Made by a program: the position numbers and the translations under genes. A stretch of 64,000 bases of DNA from Helicobacter bizzozeronii CCUG 35545 (GTDB taxonomy: Bacteria; Campylobacterota; Campylobacteria; Campylobacterales; Helicobacteraceae): the NCBI GenBank assembly GCA_000263275.1, contig CAGP01000064.1, forward strand, positions 1 to 64,000, given 5' to 3'. Position 1 is the first letter of the stretch; each line of letters begins with the position of its first letter. Under the pieces are notes generated by a model that did no database searches, had not been told where the DNA came from, and saw nothing but the letters and a program-made list of their open reading frames with translations. Positions 38,868-51,401 of this stretch are shown here, piece by piece.

Positions 38868-40445
38868 CTAGATTGAAACCACATTCACGCCCAAACAATG
38901 TGGGATTGTTTGCAACTTGGCTAAAATTTCGGGGTTGATGGGATCATCTACAATGATCAAAGCTAACGCCTCTTTATGGTTGTTACGCCCCAATCTAAAA
39001 TCGGCGATATTAATGTTGTGCTCGGCTAGAGTTTGCCCTACATTCCCAATCACACCGGGCATGTCCTCATTTTTAAATAAAATCATATTCCCTTGGGGCT
39101 TGACATCCATTTCAAAGCCATTAATGTTGGTGATCTTGAGTAGATCGTTGGCAAAGACACTCCCGCTCACTTGCGTGGTTTGGTTGGGTGTGCTTAATTG
39201 CAGGGTAACTAAGTTGGTGTAGGGCGTGGCATCCTCTAAAATTTTGGTGTTCAAGGCAATATGGCGTTCTTTAGCTAAAAAGGGGGCATTGATATAATTG
39301 ACCTTTTCGCTCAAAGAGGGTTTGAGTAAGCCTACAAGGGCGGCACTGAGTAAAGAGGGTGCGTATTCTTTAATCGGACCGGCTAAAGTGAGTTCTAAGA
39401 GGCTAAAAGCCCCCTTGTTGATTTGGGAGGATAGAAAGCCCAGTTTTTGGGTGAGTTCCAAATAGGGCTTGGCATAGCTAGCCATCTGCCCCTCTTGGAT
39501 GGGCAGGTTGAGCGCATTAGGATAGGCACTCCCTCTTAGGGCATCCACCACCGCTTGGGCTGCTTGCAAGGCAATTTGTTCTTGGGATTCCCAAGTGTTA
39601 GCCCCAATGTGGGGGGTAACATAGACATTATCAAGCTCCAAAAGCGGGTTAGCAATGCCGGGCTCTTTGCTAAAGACATCGATTCCAAGCCAGCGCACTT
39701 TTTGGGATTTAAGGGCTTCATATAAGGCTTCTTCATTGTAAAGCCCCCCTCTAGCGCAGTTGATCAAGATCACGCCCTCTTTCATCTGGGCGATCTGCTC
39801 TGCTCCAATGATATTGATCGTTTCCTTGTTCTTGGGGGTGTGGATGGTGATCACATCGCAAGCCAAAATGTCTTTAAAATTTTGGGTGTAGGACACCCCT
39901 AGATCGGTGGCTTTGGACTTGTGGATATAAGGATCGTAGGTGATAACCTCCATACCAAAGGCTAAAGCGCGCACGCCCACTCGTGAGCCAATATTGCCAA
40001 AGCCAATAATGCCTAACTTCTTGCCATAAAGCTCGCTCCCATACCAATCCTCCCGCCGCCAAAGCCGTTCGTATTTGAGTTGGGCATTTGCGCTGGGCAA
40101 GTAACGCACGGCATTGAGCATGTGCGCCATAGTGAGCTCCACAGCGGCAATGGTGTTGGCTGTGGGGACATTCATCACCACGATCCCTTTTTGGGAGCAC
40201 AGATCAATATCCACATTATCCACACCCACGCCCGCGCGCACCAGCACCTTTAAATCTTTGGCATGCTCTAACATGGGGGGGTTGATGGGGGTCATGCTTC
40301 TGGTAATAAGCCCTACAACACCTTTTAGGGCTAGGGGCAGATCGCTTTTGGGCATTTTAGAATAATCTAAAATCTGCACATCCTTTTGCTCGCCCAGTAA
40401 AGCGATGCCCTTAGGGTGGATGGGATCACAGATGGCAACTTGCAT
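38868..40445 (-). CDS. serA: D-3-phosphoglycerate dehydrogenase
   Basis: First enzyme of serine biosynthesis. The catalytic and NAD domains hold LGIIGFGNIGSRVG, INCARGG (Arg) and TPHIGANTWESQ (His). The allosteric insertion domain covers residues about 310-445 and the C-terminal ACT domain DMPGVIGNVGQTLAEHNINIA binds serine. 525 residues, intact. A truncated serB, the last enzyme of the pathway, lies at 55738. Confidence 0.96.
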   Translation of the reverse strand: MQVAICDPIHPKGIALLGEQKDVQILDYSKMPKSDLPLALKGVVGLITRSMTPINPPMLEHAKDLKVLVRAGVGVDNVDIDLCSQKGIVVMNVPTANTIAAVELTMAHMLNAVRYLPSANAQLKYERLWRREDWYGSELYGKKLGIIGFGNIGSRVGVRALAFGMEVITYDPYIHKSKATDLGVSYTQNFKDILACDVITIHTPKNKETINIIGAEQIAQMKEGVILINCARGGLYNEEALYEALKSQKVRWLGIDVFSKEPGIANPLLELDNVYVTPHIGANTWESQEQIALQAAQAVVDALRGSAYPNALNLPIQEGQMASYAKPYLELTQKLGFLSSQINKGAFSLLELTLAGPIKEYAPSLLSAALVGLLKPSLSEKVNYINAPFLAKERHIALNTKILEDATPYTNLVTLQLSTPNQTTQVSGSVFANDLLKITNINGFEMDVKPQGNMILFKNEDMPGVIGNVGQTLAEHNINIADFRLGRNNHKEALALIIVDDPINPEILAKLQTIPHCLGVNVVSI

Positions 40446-40464
40446 GGATTTCCTTTAGTTGGGA

Positions 40465-40923
40465 TCAGTCAAAGCGGTAAGGGATTTGGTAGTAACGCAA
40501 CTCATCTAAGAGGGCTTTGTGTGGGGTGCGGGGCAAATACACGATAATGGTCGTGCCATGCGCTTGTTTGTCTAGTGCAAAATCCACATGGGCTTGCTTT
40601 AAGACCTCGTGCAAACAAAACGACTTGTAAGCGTCCAAATTGCGGATGAGCAATTTTTGGGAGTGCGAGCCACCTAAAAACTCAACCCCCACGCGCTTTT
40701 CAAGCACGGGATAAGCAAAATCAGGTTCTGAGATGATGGGGGTATCGCTTTGTGGCGCAACGGGCGTATCGGCTAAGTTGGGCAAGGGCAACTTAGGGGC
40801 GCTCTTGGGCTCAATTTTGGGGGGGCGTTGCATAAACAAACCCCGCCCCACATAGGCAATGAGGGCAAGCGCAAAGAAAAGCAAGATCAACAAAACAAGC
40901 GAGCGGACCTTTGCAATCTTCAT
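40465..40923 (-). CDS. Single-pass membrane protein between serA and rpsA (HP0398-like)
   Basis: 152 residues. Signal anchor KVRSLVLLILLFFALALIAYV, a Pro-rich periplasmic linker (residues 33-67), and a compact C-terminal domain with HSQKLLIRNLDAYKSF and TTIIVYLPRTPHKALLDELRYY. It lies 8 bases after rpsA in the same operon as in H. pylori. Function unknown; the conserved linkage to S1 and SerA gives no clear hint. Confidence 0.75.
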   Translation of the reverse strand: MKIAKVRSLVLLILLFFALALIAYVGRGLFMQRPPKIEPKSAPKLPLPNLADTPVAPQSDTPIISEPDFAYPVLEKRVGVEFLGGSHSQKLLIRNLDAYKSFCLHEVLKQAHVDFALDKQAHGTTIIVYLPRTPHKALLDELRYYQIPYRFD

Positions 40924-40931
40924 TAATCAAG

Positions 40932-42611
40932 TCAGAATTTACCTAAGATTTTATCTCCTAAGGTCATTTTATCATCACCGGCATTGAAAGCTTGCAACTG
41001 CTCTCTCTCTTTCTTGCGTTCCAAACGGCGCACGGAAGCACGGACCTTGTTATTGGCTTTTTCGATCGCCACAACCACGCTGGTGATCACATCATCTAGT
41101 TTGATCTCCTCTTTTTTGAGGGGGGGTAAATCCTCGCTCTTAATCAAGACATCAACTCCATCAACATTGACAAACACGCCAAAATCTTTAATATTCACCA
41201 CCGCACCTTGAATCACATCGCCAACTTTATGTTTTTGGCTAAAAGTTTCCACGGGGGAGGGTTGGGTAAATTTCATCTCCAAAGAGATTTTCTCATTCTC
41301 TTTGTTGATCTTTAAAATCTTAACCTGCACCACATCGCCTACCTTGAAGTGATCCTTGCATTTTTTGTCTTGTTCCCAAAAGGCATCTTTGTTGTGTAAA
41401 AGCCCATCCACGCCCCCAAAATTGAGGAATGCACCAAAATCGGTTAGGGTCGCTACCTTGCCCTCAATCAAATCCCCTACGCGGTGTTTGGAGATAAACT
41501 CATTGAAAGGCTTATCAGAGAGCTGTTTTAAAGACACCCGCAAACGGCGGTTCTTGCTGTCAATCTCAATGATCTTGACATCAATTTCTTGATTGAGTTC
41601 TAAGTAGTCTTGAGGGTGCTTGACATTTTTATTCCAAGAGATTTCAGAGATGTGCAAAAAGCCTTCAATGTCATTCCCAATATCCACAAACACGCCGTAG
41701 TTTTCAATACTGCTAACCACGACCTTAATGGCATAACCCACTTTAAGTTTGGTTTGGATCTCATGCCATGGGTCTTCCATAGTGGCTTTAATGGAGAGGG
41801 AGAGGCGTTTTTTTTCTTCATCATAGGCGAGGGCTTTAACCTGCACCCCATCGCCCTCTTTATAGTGCTTGCTTGGATTGGCTGAACCGCGGTGGCTAAT
41901 CTCGGTGTAATGCACCAACCCTTCCACGCCATCAACTTCTACAAACACGCCAAAGCTCGTAACGCTTTTGACCACCCCATCATAAATCTCTTGAGATTCA
42001 ACCAACCTCTTAGAAACCTCATGCTGGTGTTTGCTATAGACATCAAAAAAACGCTTTCTAGAAACGCTAATCAACCCACGCTCGGGGTCTATGGAAGTGA
42101 TACAAACTTTGAGCCGTTTGCCCAAATGGTTTTCCCCACGCTTAAGGGAAGATTGTGCCTTAGAGAGCGAATATTCCACACCCTCGCGATCCACAAGGAC
42201 ATACCCGCTCTTGCTTTCGCGTACAATCTCGCCCTCGATCATCTTGTCTTTATAATCCTCCCCTAAGGCTTGGATTTTTTCTTGGGCTTTCCCAAAGGCT
42301 AGAGCCTTTCTATAAGAAACGCTAACCCGCTCACCCTTATGCGACACATAAACCGGGATTGTATCATCCAGGTTAAAGAGTAAACCCCCTTGCGTGTCCC
42401 GAATTTCCTCTAAAGAAAGCCTGCCCTCTGTTTTGCCCCCAACACTCACCATGGCATAGCCCTCTTGCTCGTTGATCGAAACAACCACGCCTTCTCTCAC
42501 ACCCCCTTTTTGCTCCGACTCATCCTCTCCGTGCATATACTCCTTCATGTATTCTTTGAATTCTTCAGACTCGCTCCGACTCTCTAAGGACTCCAATTCT
42601 TTACTCATCAC
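40932..42611 (-). CDS. rpsA: 30S ribosomal protein S1
   Basis: mRNA-binding ribosomal protein. 559 residues with six S1 (OB-fold) repeats beginning at about GVVVSINEQEGY, GEIVRESKSGYV, GVVKSVTSFGVFVEV, VVVSSIENYGVFVDI, GKVATLTDFGAFLNF and GAVVNIKDFGVFVNV. The first two are divergent, as in other S1 proteins where they dock on the ribosome. An acidic N-terminal extension (ESLESRSESEEFKEYM) precedes them. The start is ATGATG. Intact, and first gene of the rpsA-HP0398-serA-ubiD-yggS run. Confidence 0.96.
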   Translation of the reverse strand: MMSKELESLESRSESEEFKEYMKEYMHGEDESEQKGGVREGVVVSINEQEGYAMVSVGGKTEGRLSLEEIRDTQGGLLFNLDDTIPVYVSHKGERVSVSYRKALAFGKAQEKIQALGEDYKDKMIEGEIVRESKSGYVLVDREGVEYSLSKAQSSLKRGENHLGKRLKVCITSIDPERGLISVSRKRFFDVYSKHQHEVSKRLVESQEIYDGVVKSVTSFGVFVEVDGVEGLVHYTEISHRGSANPSKHYKEGDGVQVKALAYDEEKKRLSLSIKATMEDPWHEIQTKLKVGYAIKVVVSSIENYGVFVDIGNDIEGFLHISEISWNKNVKHPQDYLELNQEIDVKIIEIDSKNRRLRVSLKQLSDKPFNEFISKHRVGDLIEGKVATLTDFGAFLNFGGVDGLLHNKDAFWEQDKKCKDHFKVGDVVQVKILKINKENEKISLEMKFTQPSPVETFSQKHKVGDVIQGAVVNIKDFGVFVNVDGVDVLIKSEDLPPLKKEEIKLDDVITSVVVAIEKANNKVRASVRRLERKKEREQLQAFNAGDDKMTLGDKILGKF

Positions 42612-42722
42612 AACCTTCTCTAGGGTATTATTTAGCCTATTTTAGCTTTTGTTTCCTTATAATTACTAAAAAGGCACAAAGCAAACTCTCTGTTAGGCTC
42701 TTCTTGCGTGCTCAAAAAGATT

Positions 42723-43458
42723 TTACCCCCTTGTGTCTAGCAAACTTTCTTCAAATCCAAATAAAGGCTCGATGATGTGTGGGCTTGCAGAGATATGCAC
42801 CACATCAAAACCCTTTAGGGTGTTTTTATATTGCTCTAAGAGGCGTGCGGTGTTCTCATAAAGCACCACAATGTGCAGGCTCAAATGGGGTTCTTGCCAC
42901 AGCACATGCCCTTGCAAAGCCCCCAAATGCGGGTAAAGTGCGTAAAAGTCCAGCTGTTTTTGCTTGCCCTTTTTGTTTTTAATCTGGATCAACGCCTCTT
43001 GGTGCTTGTCCTTGATCACAAAACTAGCCACTTGGTGTTGCAAAGATAAAAGCAAATTGCCCAAGAGCCAAAAATCTTGGCGGCTCTGGGCGTGGGTTAA
43101 GTGGGTCACTAATTGTTCGTGATAACCCTTAAAATCCTCTTGCTGTAAAATCTGGTTTAATTGGTGCAGTTCCAACTTTAAGGGCGCATTTTTGAGTTGC
43201 TCCATGATTTTGGGCTGGGGGATCAGATTAGAGAGCATGATCGCCCCCACCGAGCTTTTTTGCATGAGCGCCCAATATTTTTGCCCGATGATCAAAGGTT
43301 TAGCGCTCTTGGTTTCTAAAATTTGATTGCCCAGTTGCAACAAATATTTATTATCGCCCTTTTTTTCCAGCACCTTTAAAAAGAGGGGCAGGGTGGCGTT
43401 AAAGTGTTGCGGGTTGTCCTTGATGATATTTTGGAGTTGCTGTAAGTTCAACAGCGCG

Positions 43459-43475
<17 letters not shown>
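42723..43475 (-). CDS. Hypothetical protein downstream of coaBC (HP0842-like)
   Basis: 250 residues, no signal peptide or membrane segment. Helical and Gln/Leu-rich in the first two thirds (LNLQQLQNIIKDNPQHF, ELHQLNQILQQEDF), then a beta-rich end with GHVLWQEPHLSLHIVVLYENTARLL. The start overlaps the coaBC 3' end by 17 bases. H. pylori has a gene of unknown function at the same place after coaBC. The C-terminal domain resembles the kind of strand pattern in FliK-type hook-length proteins, but I could not establish this. Confidence 0.7.
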
Positions 43476-45726
<2,251 letters not shown>

Positions 45727-45728
45727 CT

Positions 45729-45734
45729 ATTATA
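45729..45734 (-). promoter_or_regulatory. -10 box upstream of pseB
   Basis: The minus strand reads TAGTGTTATAATAGCC; TATAAT lies 19 bases before the pseB ATG, between the rpoN end and pseB. Confidence 0.6.
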
Positions 45735-45737
45735 ACA

Positions 45738-46995
45738 CTAGCCTAGACGCATGCCATAAAGTTTTTTGCGCTCAGATGAGCTAGCGATGTTTAAAAGTTT
45801 GCGGTATTTGGTGATCGTGCGGCGCACCATTTTAAGCCCAAATTTGCGCTCCACCAACTCCAACATTTTTAGATCGCTCATAGGTCTTTGGCGATCCTCA
45901 TTTTTGACTAACTCCAAGATAAAATCTTTGATCGAGGCGTTAGAAACATCGCCTTCTAGGGCGGTGGTGAAAAAGCTTTTAATGGGGAAAATACCCCTAG
46001 AACATTCCAAATATTTATTAGAGATCGCCCGTGAGATGGTGCTAGGTGAGTAGCCAAATTCATTGGCAATATCCACCAAGCGCATGGGCTTGATCTCCTT
46101 GCCCTTGAAAAAGTCGTATTGGTATTCCACCAACATTAGCCCGATCTTTTGGATGGTCTGGTGGCGCATTTGCAGGGCATCGACCAAGTCCCTAGCCTCT
46201 TTGAGCTTTTCTTTTAGATAGGCGTTGTTTTGCTTGATTTTGACCTCTTCGATGACCACTTTGGGGTAATAGCCTTCGTTGAGTTGCACAAAGATATTCC
46301 CCTCCTCTTCAAGCACCAAGAGATCGGGAATGATGGGGGGGATTTTTATCAGCAAAATCCAATGCCGGCGGATTTTTAAAAGAAGTGATGGTTTGCATCG
46401 CTTTGGCATAGCTGGGTAGGTGGCTAAATTCTTTATGGCATTCCAAATTTTGGATAATTTGGGCGCATAAGTCGTAGGTGGGCGTGTCTAGTTCGTCATG
46501 GTGGTTGAGTTGGAATAAAAAACTCTCTTGCAAAGTGCATGCCCCAATGCCCGGGGGGTCAAGGTAGGCAAAGCGTTGCCGCACTTTTTCGTATTCTTGG
46601 GGGCTCACGCCCAAATTCTCTGCTTGCCCAGCTAAATCGCTCTCAAAATAGCCTTCACTATTCAAGTTATCTAAAATGTCATAAGCGATCTGCACGGATA
46701 AAGGCGTGGGGAAAAGTGGGGGGATAATTTGTTCGTGCAAACTCTCATACAGGCTTTTTTCATACACACTCAAGGCTTCGATCTTGTCGCTCATGGTGTT
46801 TTTTAAGCGGGTATCTCTATGGTGGCTTAAATTTTGGCTCAAACCACTTTGCACGCTCAAATAGGGGTTATCTTGGGCGTAAGCCTGCAAGGTCTCTTCA
46901 ATCTCTAGGGGGTCGCTTTGCAAAATGGGCAACCAGCTTTTTAATGTGGCACAAAGCTTGTTTTTGGTGGCTAGTTGGGGGCGTAAAATTGCCAT
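45738..46995 (-). CDS. rpoN: RNA polymerase sigma-54 factor (frameshift)
   Basis: Directs transcription of class 2 flagellar genes with FlgR. Region I is Leu/Gln-rich ([19 protein letters not shown]). The core-binding region follows, and the C-terminus holds the helix-turn-helix [20 protein letters not shown] and the RpoN box [14 protein letters not shown] (one residue off the common ARRTxxKYR). The frame breaks at forward T5 46343-46347; removing one base gives [13 protein letters not shown]. The corrected length is 418 residues. It is the third gene after tsaE and lptB, as in HP0714-HP0717. Confidence 0.94.
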
Positions 46996-46996
46996 G

Positions 46997-47720
46997 TTAG
47001 ACCTTAAAATGCTCGCCTAAGTAATATTTACGCACTAGGGCATTTTCATAAATTTGTTCGCTGGTCCCACTGGCGAGCAAAGTCCCGCTTTTGATCACAT
47101 AGGCTCTATGGCACACGCTCAAGGTTTCGCGCACATTGTGATCGGTGATGAGCACCCCGATATTCATTTCCACCAAGCGTTCGATGATCTTTTGGATGTC
47201 TAAAACCGCAATGGGATCGACCCCGGCAAAGGGCTCATCTAGCAAGATGAATTTAGGGTTTTTAATGAGTGCGCGCGCAATCTCCACGCGCCGGCGCTCC
47301 CCCCCGCTTAAAGACATGCCCTTGCGATCCTTGATGGCTTGGATATTAAAGGCATCTAACATCTCTTCAATTCTGTTTAGGGCTTCCTTGTTGCTCTTAA
47401 AAGTGGTTTGGGCAGCCAACATCAAATTATCCAGCACGCTCAAATCCTTAAAAAATGCTCGATTCTTGGGGCAAATAGCCAATCCCCATATTGGATCGCT
47501 TGTGTAGAGGGTAGCTAGAAAGCTCAATATCATTGAGATACACGCTTCCTCCGCTGGGCTGTAATAACCCACAGATCATATAAAAGGTCGTGGTTTTGCC
47601 CGCCCCATTGGGCCCTAGCAAGCCCACCACCTGCGCGCTATGCACTTCTAAGGAAACATCATGCACGATCTTAGTTTTTTTGATCTGCTTGCTTAAATTA
47701 TGGGCAATGAGTTTATCCAT
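46997..47720 (-). CDS. lptB: LPS export ABC transporter ATPase LptB (frameshift)
   Basis: ATPase that powers lipopolysaccharide extraction from the inner membrane with LptF, LptG and LptC. Walker A is [13 protein letters not shown], signature [15 protein letters not shown], Walker [17 protein letters not shown], and switch His LITDHNVRE. The frame breaks at forward A6 47450-47455; removing one base joins [15 protein letters not shown]. The corrected length is 240 residues, the usual size. It abuts rpoN and overlaps tsaE by 8 bases. Confidence 0.94.
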
Positions 47721-48135
47721 CTACAATCTCGTATAAACAACCTTGATCTAGGCGGGTTAAATTCACCACGCACACTTTAAAGCCCGCTTGAATCAACATC
47801 TCTTTTAAATCCGCTCCCCACTCAATAAAATGCACGCCCTCTAGCTCCAAATGCTCTAAGATGCCCAAAGCCACCAACTCAGGTAGGGATTTTAAATAAA
47901 AATCGTAGTGGTAAATACCAAACTTAGGGGCTTGGTAGGTGTGCAATAAACTAAAGGTGGGCGAAGTGGCATGCGGGGCATTCAGGCTAGCACAAAAGCG
48001 TTGCACGAGGGTTGTTTTGCCACTGGCTAGATCGCCTTGCAATAAAAACACAAGGGGCAAGGGGTGGCTAGCGATTTTGGCATAAAGGCTCTCTAGCACG
48101 GGGCTTAGATTTTCTAAACTGGCTTGCAAACGCAT
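47713..48135 (-). CDS. tsaE: tRNA threonylcarbamoyladenosine biosynthesis ATPase TsaE
   Basis: ATPase that works with TsaB and TsaD to form t6A37 in tRNA. P-loop LQGDLASGKTTLVQRF, switch region TSPTFSLLHTY, and YHYDFYLK with HFIEWGADL. I take the ATG at 48135 (MRLQASLENLSPV); it shares its A with the dnaX stop region. The in-frame upstream start at 48228 would run through dnaX. 140 residues, intact. Confidence 0.93.
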   Translation of the reverse strand: MRLQASLENLSPVLESLYAKIASHPLPLVFLLQGDLASGKTTLVQRFCASLNAPHATSPTFSLLHTYQAPKFGIYHYDFYLKSLPELVALGILEHLELEGVHFIEWGADLKEMLIQAGFKVCVVNLTRLDQGCLYEIVDG

Positions 48136-49618
48136 CAGCGATCCTCTAATTCTTCTATGCCCGTGATACTCAAATGCTGAGTCATCGCTTTCATCAAGGG
48201 CTGGTGGTTTGCCATAAACTCTTGGCAATGATTGTGCTTTTGGAGCGCATCGGCTTTCATGGGCTTGATACTCACGCCCTGCCCATAGAGGGCTTGCACT
48301 TGCGGCACAATGAGGCTTTTATAGTATTTGCCTAAAATGGCCTTGTCTTGCTGGTTGGCATGCGATTCCCACATTAAAACCTGATCTTTGAAGGAGACAA
48401 AGCGGATACAACGCTCAAAAGTCTCGCCTAACTCAGGGTTTGAGAGACGCAAGTGGGCAATGAGTTTAGCAAAGAGCGCGCTAGCATCTAGGCTGGGCGT
48501 GGGCTGGGCAGTGGGGGGGGTTGGCTTAGGGGTTTGGGTTTGGGGCGTGTTGGGGGTGCTTGCTGGCGTTTGGGGCTGGGGCATTAGGGCTTGGGGGGTG
48601 GGATTAGCGTGTTCTTGGATATAGGCTTGCATTTTAAGCGCGCTTAGGGTGAGCACAAAGCCCCCATCGCTCCCGAGTGCGACCAGCTGTTTGGCTTGGG
48701 CAAGCGTGCTTAAAAACTTCTCTAATAGAGTGGTTGGGAAGCGTTGTTCTAACAAACACGCCTTTAAAAAAAGCCCCATTTCCTCTAAGACCATGCTAAT
48801 TTCATGTTCTTCTAACAAGCCTAGCAAGGTTTGTAATTTTTCGCTCTGTTTGCTAGAGAGGGCGTTAAAAAAAATCCTCTAAAACCTGCGCATCCACCAT
48901 GCCCAGCATTTGGGCGACACTAGCCGTTTTTAAATGCCCTGCGCTGTAATTGATGGCTTGATCGAGCAGGGTGAGCGTGTCGCGCAAACTCCCCCCCCCA
49001 CTGCGGGCGATCATCTCTAGCGCCCCCTCCTCATAGGGGATATTTTCTTGTGTGGCAATAAATTGCAAATGCTGGGCGATGAGTTTGGGGGGGATTTTTT
49101 TAAATCTAAAGTGCTGGGTGCGGCTTAAAATGGTGGCTGGGAGCTTGAGCACATCGGTGGTGGCTAAGATGAATTTTACATGAGCAGGGGGCTCTTCTAG
49201 AGTTTTTAACAACGCATTGAAGGCTTCTTTGGTCAGCATATGGACTTCATCTAAGATAAAAATCTTAAAACGCCCCAAAAATGGGCTGGTATTTGGTCTG
49301 CTCGATGATATTACGCACATCCTCAATCCGCCGATTAGACGCGCCATCAATTTCAATAATATCCATGTGGCGATCGCCCAGAGCCTCTAGGCAATTAGGG
49401 CAGACATCACAGGGCGTGCTGGTAGGTCCTCTCTCACATTGCAAAGCGCGCGCAAAGATTCTAGCCGAGCTGGTCTTGCCACTCCCACGCAACCCGCTAA
49501 ACAAATAGGCGTGCGCCAAACGGGCACGATCTAGTGCGAGGGCTAGAGTGGTGGAGACAGACTCTTGCCCGATGAGCTCTTTAAAATGTTTGGGGCGGTA
49601 TTTGAGTGCTAGAATCAA
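48135..49618 (-). CDS. dnaX: DNA polymerase III subunit gamma/tau (two frameshifts)
   Basis: Clamp-loader motor. Starts at TTG 49618 (MILALKYRPKHFKELIGQE) after AAAGGA. Walker A GLRGSGKTSSAR, zinc module CERG...CDVCPNC, Walker B IFILDEVHMLT, and sensor 1 FILATTD. A Pro/Thr/Gln-rich linker (residues about 335-375) contains a G8 run on the plus strand (48513-48520). Breaks at C4 49273-49276 (YQPIFGRFKIF) and A8 48867-48874 (LEDFFNALSSKQS) each need one base less. The corrected length is 493 residues. It is essential, so the breaks must be sequence errors. Confidence 0.94.
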
Positions 49619-49643
49619 GAATCGTCCTTTCTGTCATGTTTGT

Positions 49644-49649
49644 ATTATA
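49644..49649 (-). promoter_or_regulatory. -10 box upstream of dnaX
   Basis: The minus strand reads TAAGCTATAATAC; TATAAT lies 26 bases before the TTG start. It shares the 100-base spacer with the ggt promoter. Confidence 0.6.
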
Positions 49650-49678
49650 GCTTAATTTCAGAGTGCTCTAACTTATGG

Positions 49679-49684
49679 TAGAAT
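49679..49684 (+). promoter_or_regulatory. -10 box upstream of ggt
   Basis: TATGGTAGAATAG; TAGAAT is a common Helicobacter variant of the -10. It lies about 35 bases before the ggt ATG, which is preceded by AGGAGA. Confidence 0.5.
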
Positions 49685-49718
49685 AGCGGTCTTTTTGATC
49701 AAATCATAGGAGAATTTT

Positions 49719-51401
49719 ATGTTGCAGATGTTGCGTTTGTGGCTTGTTATTTTAATTAGTGTGGGGTGGATACAGCTCGCCTCCGGTGCTAGTTGGCCCC
49801 CCATTAAGGGGAAGGCTCTAGCCCTTTCAAGCAATCCCCTAGCCGATCAAATCGGGCAAAAGGTCTTAGATGAGGGGGGGAATGCCATTGATGCGGCTGT
49901 GGCAATTGGCTATGCCCTAGCGGTGGTGCATCCAGCCGCAGGCAATATTGGCGGGGGGGGCTTTGCGGTGATTCATTTGGCTAATGGGGATAATCTCACC
50001 CTTGATTTTAGGGAGAAAGCCCCCTTAAGAGCCACCAAAAACATGTATTTGGATCGCGATGGCAAAGTGATCCCTAATTTGAGCACCGATGGCTACTTGG
50101 CTGCTGGGGTTCCGGGCACCGTGGCGGGTTTGAGTGAAATGTTAGACAAATACGGGACTAAAAAATTAGCCACCTTGATCCAGCCTGCTATTGATTTGGC
50201 TGAAAAAGGTTTTAAACTCAGTGCTAGACAAGGGGAAACCATGCTAGCTGCCAAGGAGCGTTTTGCCAAATATGCCAGTAGCCGCAAGTATTTTTTGAAA
50301 AAAGGCATGGTGTCTTATCGGGAGGGGGATTTATTTGTGCAAAGCGATTTAGCCAAGACTCTCACCCTCATTAAAGAGCAAGGTCCTAGTGCTTTTTACA
50401 AGGGCAAAATCGCCGAATTGATCGCAGAGGATATGCGCCGCAATGGGGGGATCATCACTAAGGAGGATTTAGCACAATATAATGTCGTGTGGCGCAAACC
50501 CGTTGTGGGCACTTATCGGGGCTATAAGATCGTTTCTATGGGTCCGCCTAGCTCAGGAGGCACGCACATCATTGAGATTTTAAACACAATGGAGAATGCC
50601 GACATTGGCAGCTTAGGCTTTGGCTCTAGCCAAACCATGCACATCATGGCAGAGGCGATGCGCCAAGCCTATGCCGATCGCTCCCTTTACATGGGCGATC
50701 CCGATTTTATCACCATCCCGGTTGAAAAACTCACCAGCAAACCTTATGCTAAAAAGGTCTATGAAAATATCCAGCCCAACTTAGCCACTGATAGCACCAA
50801 GATCAACCCCGGGTTAGGGCAATTACATGAGGGCAAAAACACCACGCATTATTCTGTTGCGGACAAATGGGGGAATGCGGTGAGTATTACCTACACGATC
50901 AACGCTTCTTATGGGAGTGCTGCTGCCATTGAGGGGGCGGGCTTTTTACTTAATAACGAAATGGATGATTTTTCAATCAAGGCAGGTTCGCCCAATATAT
51001 ACGGGCTTGTGGGGGGCGATGCTAATTCCATTGAGCCCAAAAAACGCCCCTTAAGCTCCATGTCGCCAACCATTGTGCTTAAAAACAACAAGGTTTTCAT
51101 GGTCGTGGGCAGTCCGGGTGGGGCGCGCATCATCACCACGGTTTTACAAGTGATCAGCAATGTAATCGATCATGGCATGAACATCGCAGAAGCCATCACC
51201 GCCCCGCGTTTCCACATGCAGTGGTTGCCCGATGAAATCCGTACCGAAAAATTTGGCGTGGTTAAAGATGTGGCAGAAAATCTCAAAAGAATGGGCTATA
51301 AGCTTGTGGTCAAGCCCAGAATGGGGGATGTGAATGCCATTGTGATCGATGCCAAATCGCACATGATGTATGGGGCACACGACCCCCGCCAAGAGTATTG
51401 A
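49719..51401 (+). CDS. ggt: Gamma-glutamyltranspeptidase
   Basis: Secreted periplasmic N-terminal-nucleophile hydrolase that cleaves glutathione and glutamine. In Helicobacter it supplies glutamate and suppresses T cells, a recognised virulence factor. Signal peptide MLQMLRLWLVILISVGWIQL. The precursor self-cleaves before Thr375 in EGKNTTHYSVADKWG. Substrate residues are in LDFREKAPL (Arg) and SMSPTIVLK, with the oxyanion GSPGGARI. 560 residues, intact; the G8 run 49953-49960 encodes the conserved IGGGGFAVI. The stop overlaps the speE ATG by one base. Confidence 0.97.
   Translation: MLQMLRLWLVILISVGWIQLASGASWPPIKGKALALSSNPLADQIGQKVLDEGGNAIDAAVAIGYALAVVHPAAGNIGGGGFAVIHLANGDNLTLDFREKAPLRATKNMYLDRDGKVIPNLSTDGYLAAGVPGTVAGLSEMLDKYGTKKLATLIQPAIDLAEKGFKLSARQGETMLAAKERFAKYASSRKYFLKKGMVSYREGDLFVQSDLAKTLTLIKEQGPSAFYKGKIAELIAEDMRRNGGIITKEDLAQYNVVWRKPVVGTYRGYKIVSMGPPSSGGTHIIEILNTMENADIGSLGFGSSQTMHIMAEAMRQAYADRSLYMGDPDFITIPVEKLTSKPYAKKVYENIQPNLATDSTKINPGLGQLHEGKNTTHYSVADKWGNAVSITYTINASYGSAAAIEGAGFLLNNEMDDFSIKAGSPNIYGLVGGDANSIEPKKRPLSSMSPTIVLKNNKVFMVVGSPGGARIITTVLQVISNVIDHGMNIAEAITAPRFHMQWLPDEIRTEKFGVVKDVAENLKRMGYKLVVKPRMGDVNAIVIDAKSHMMYGAHDPRQEY

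Noticed and set aside
48513-48520. G8 run in dnaX as a contingency locus
   Set aside because: It lies in frame within a Pro/Thr-rich linker of an essential gene and shows no frame break.
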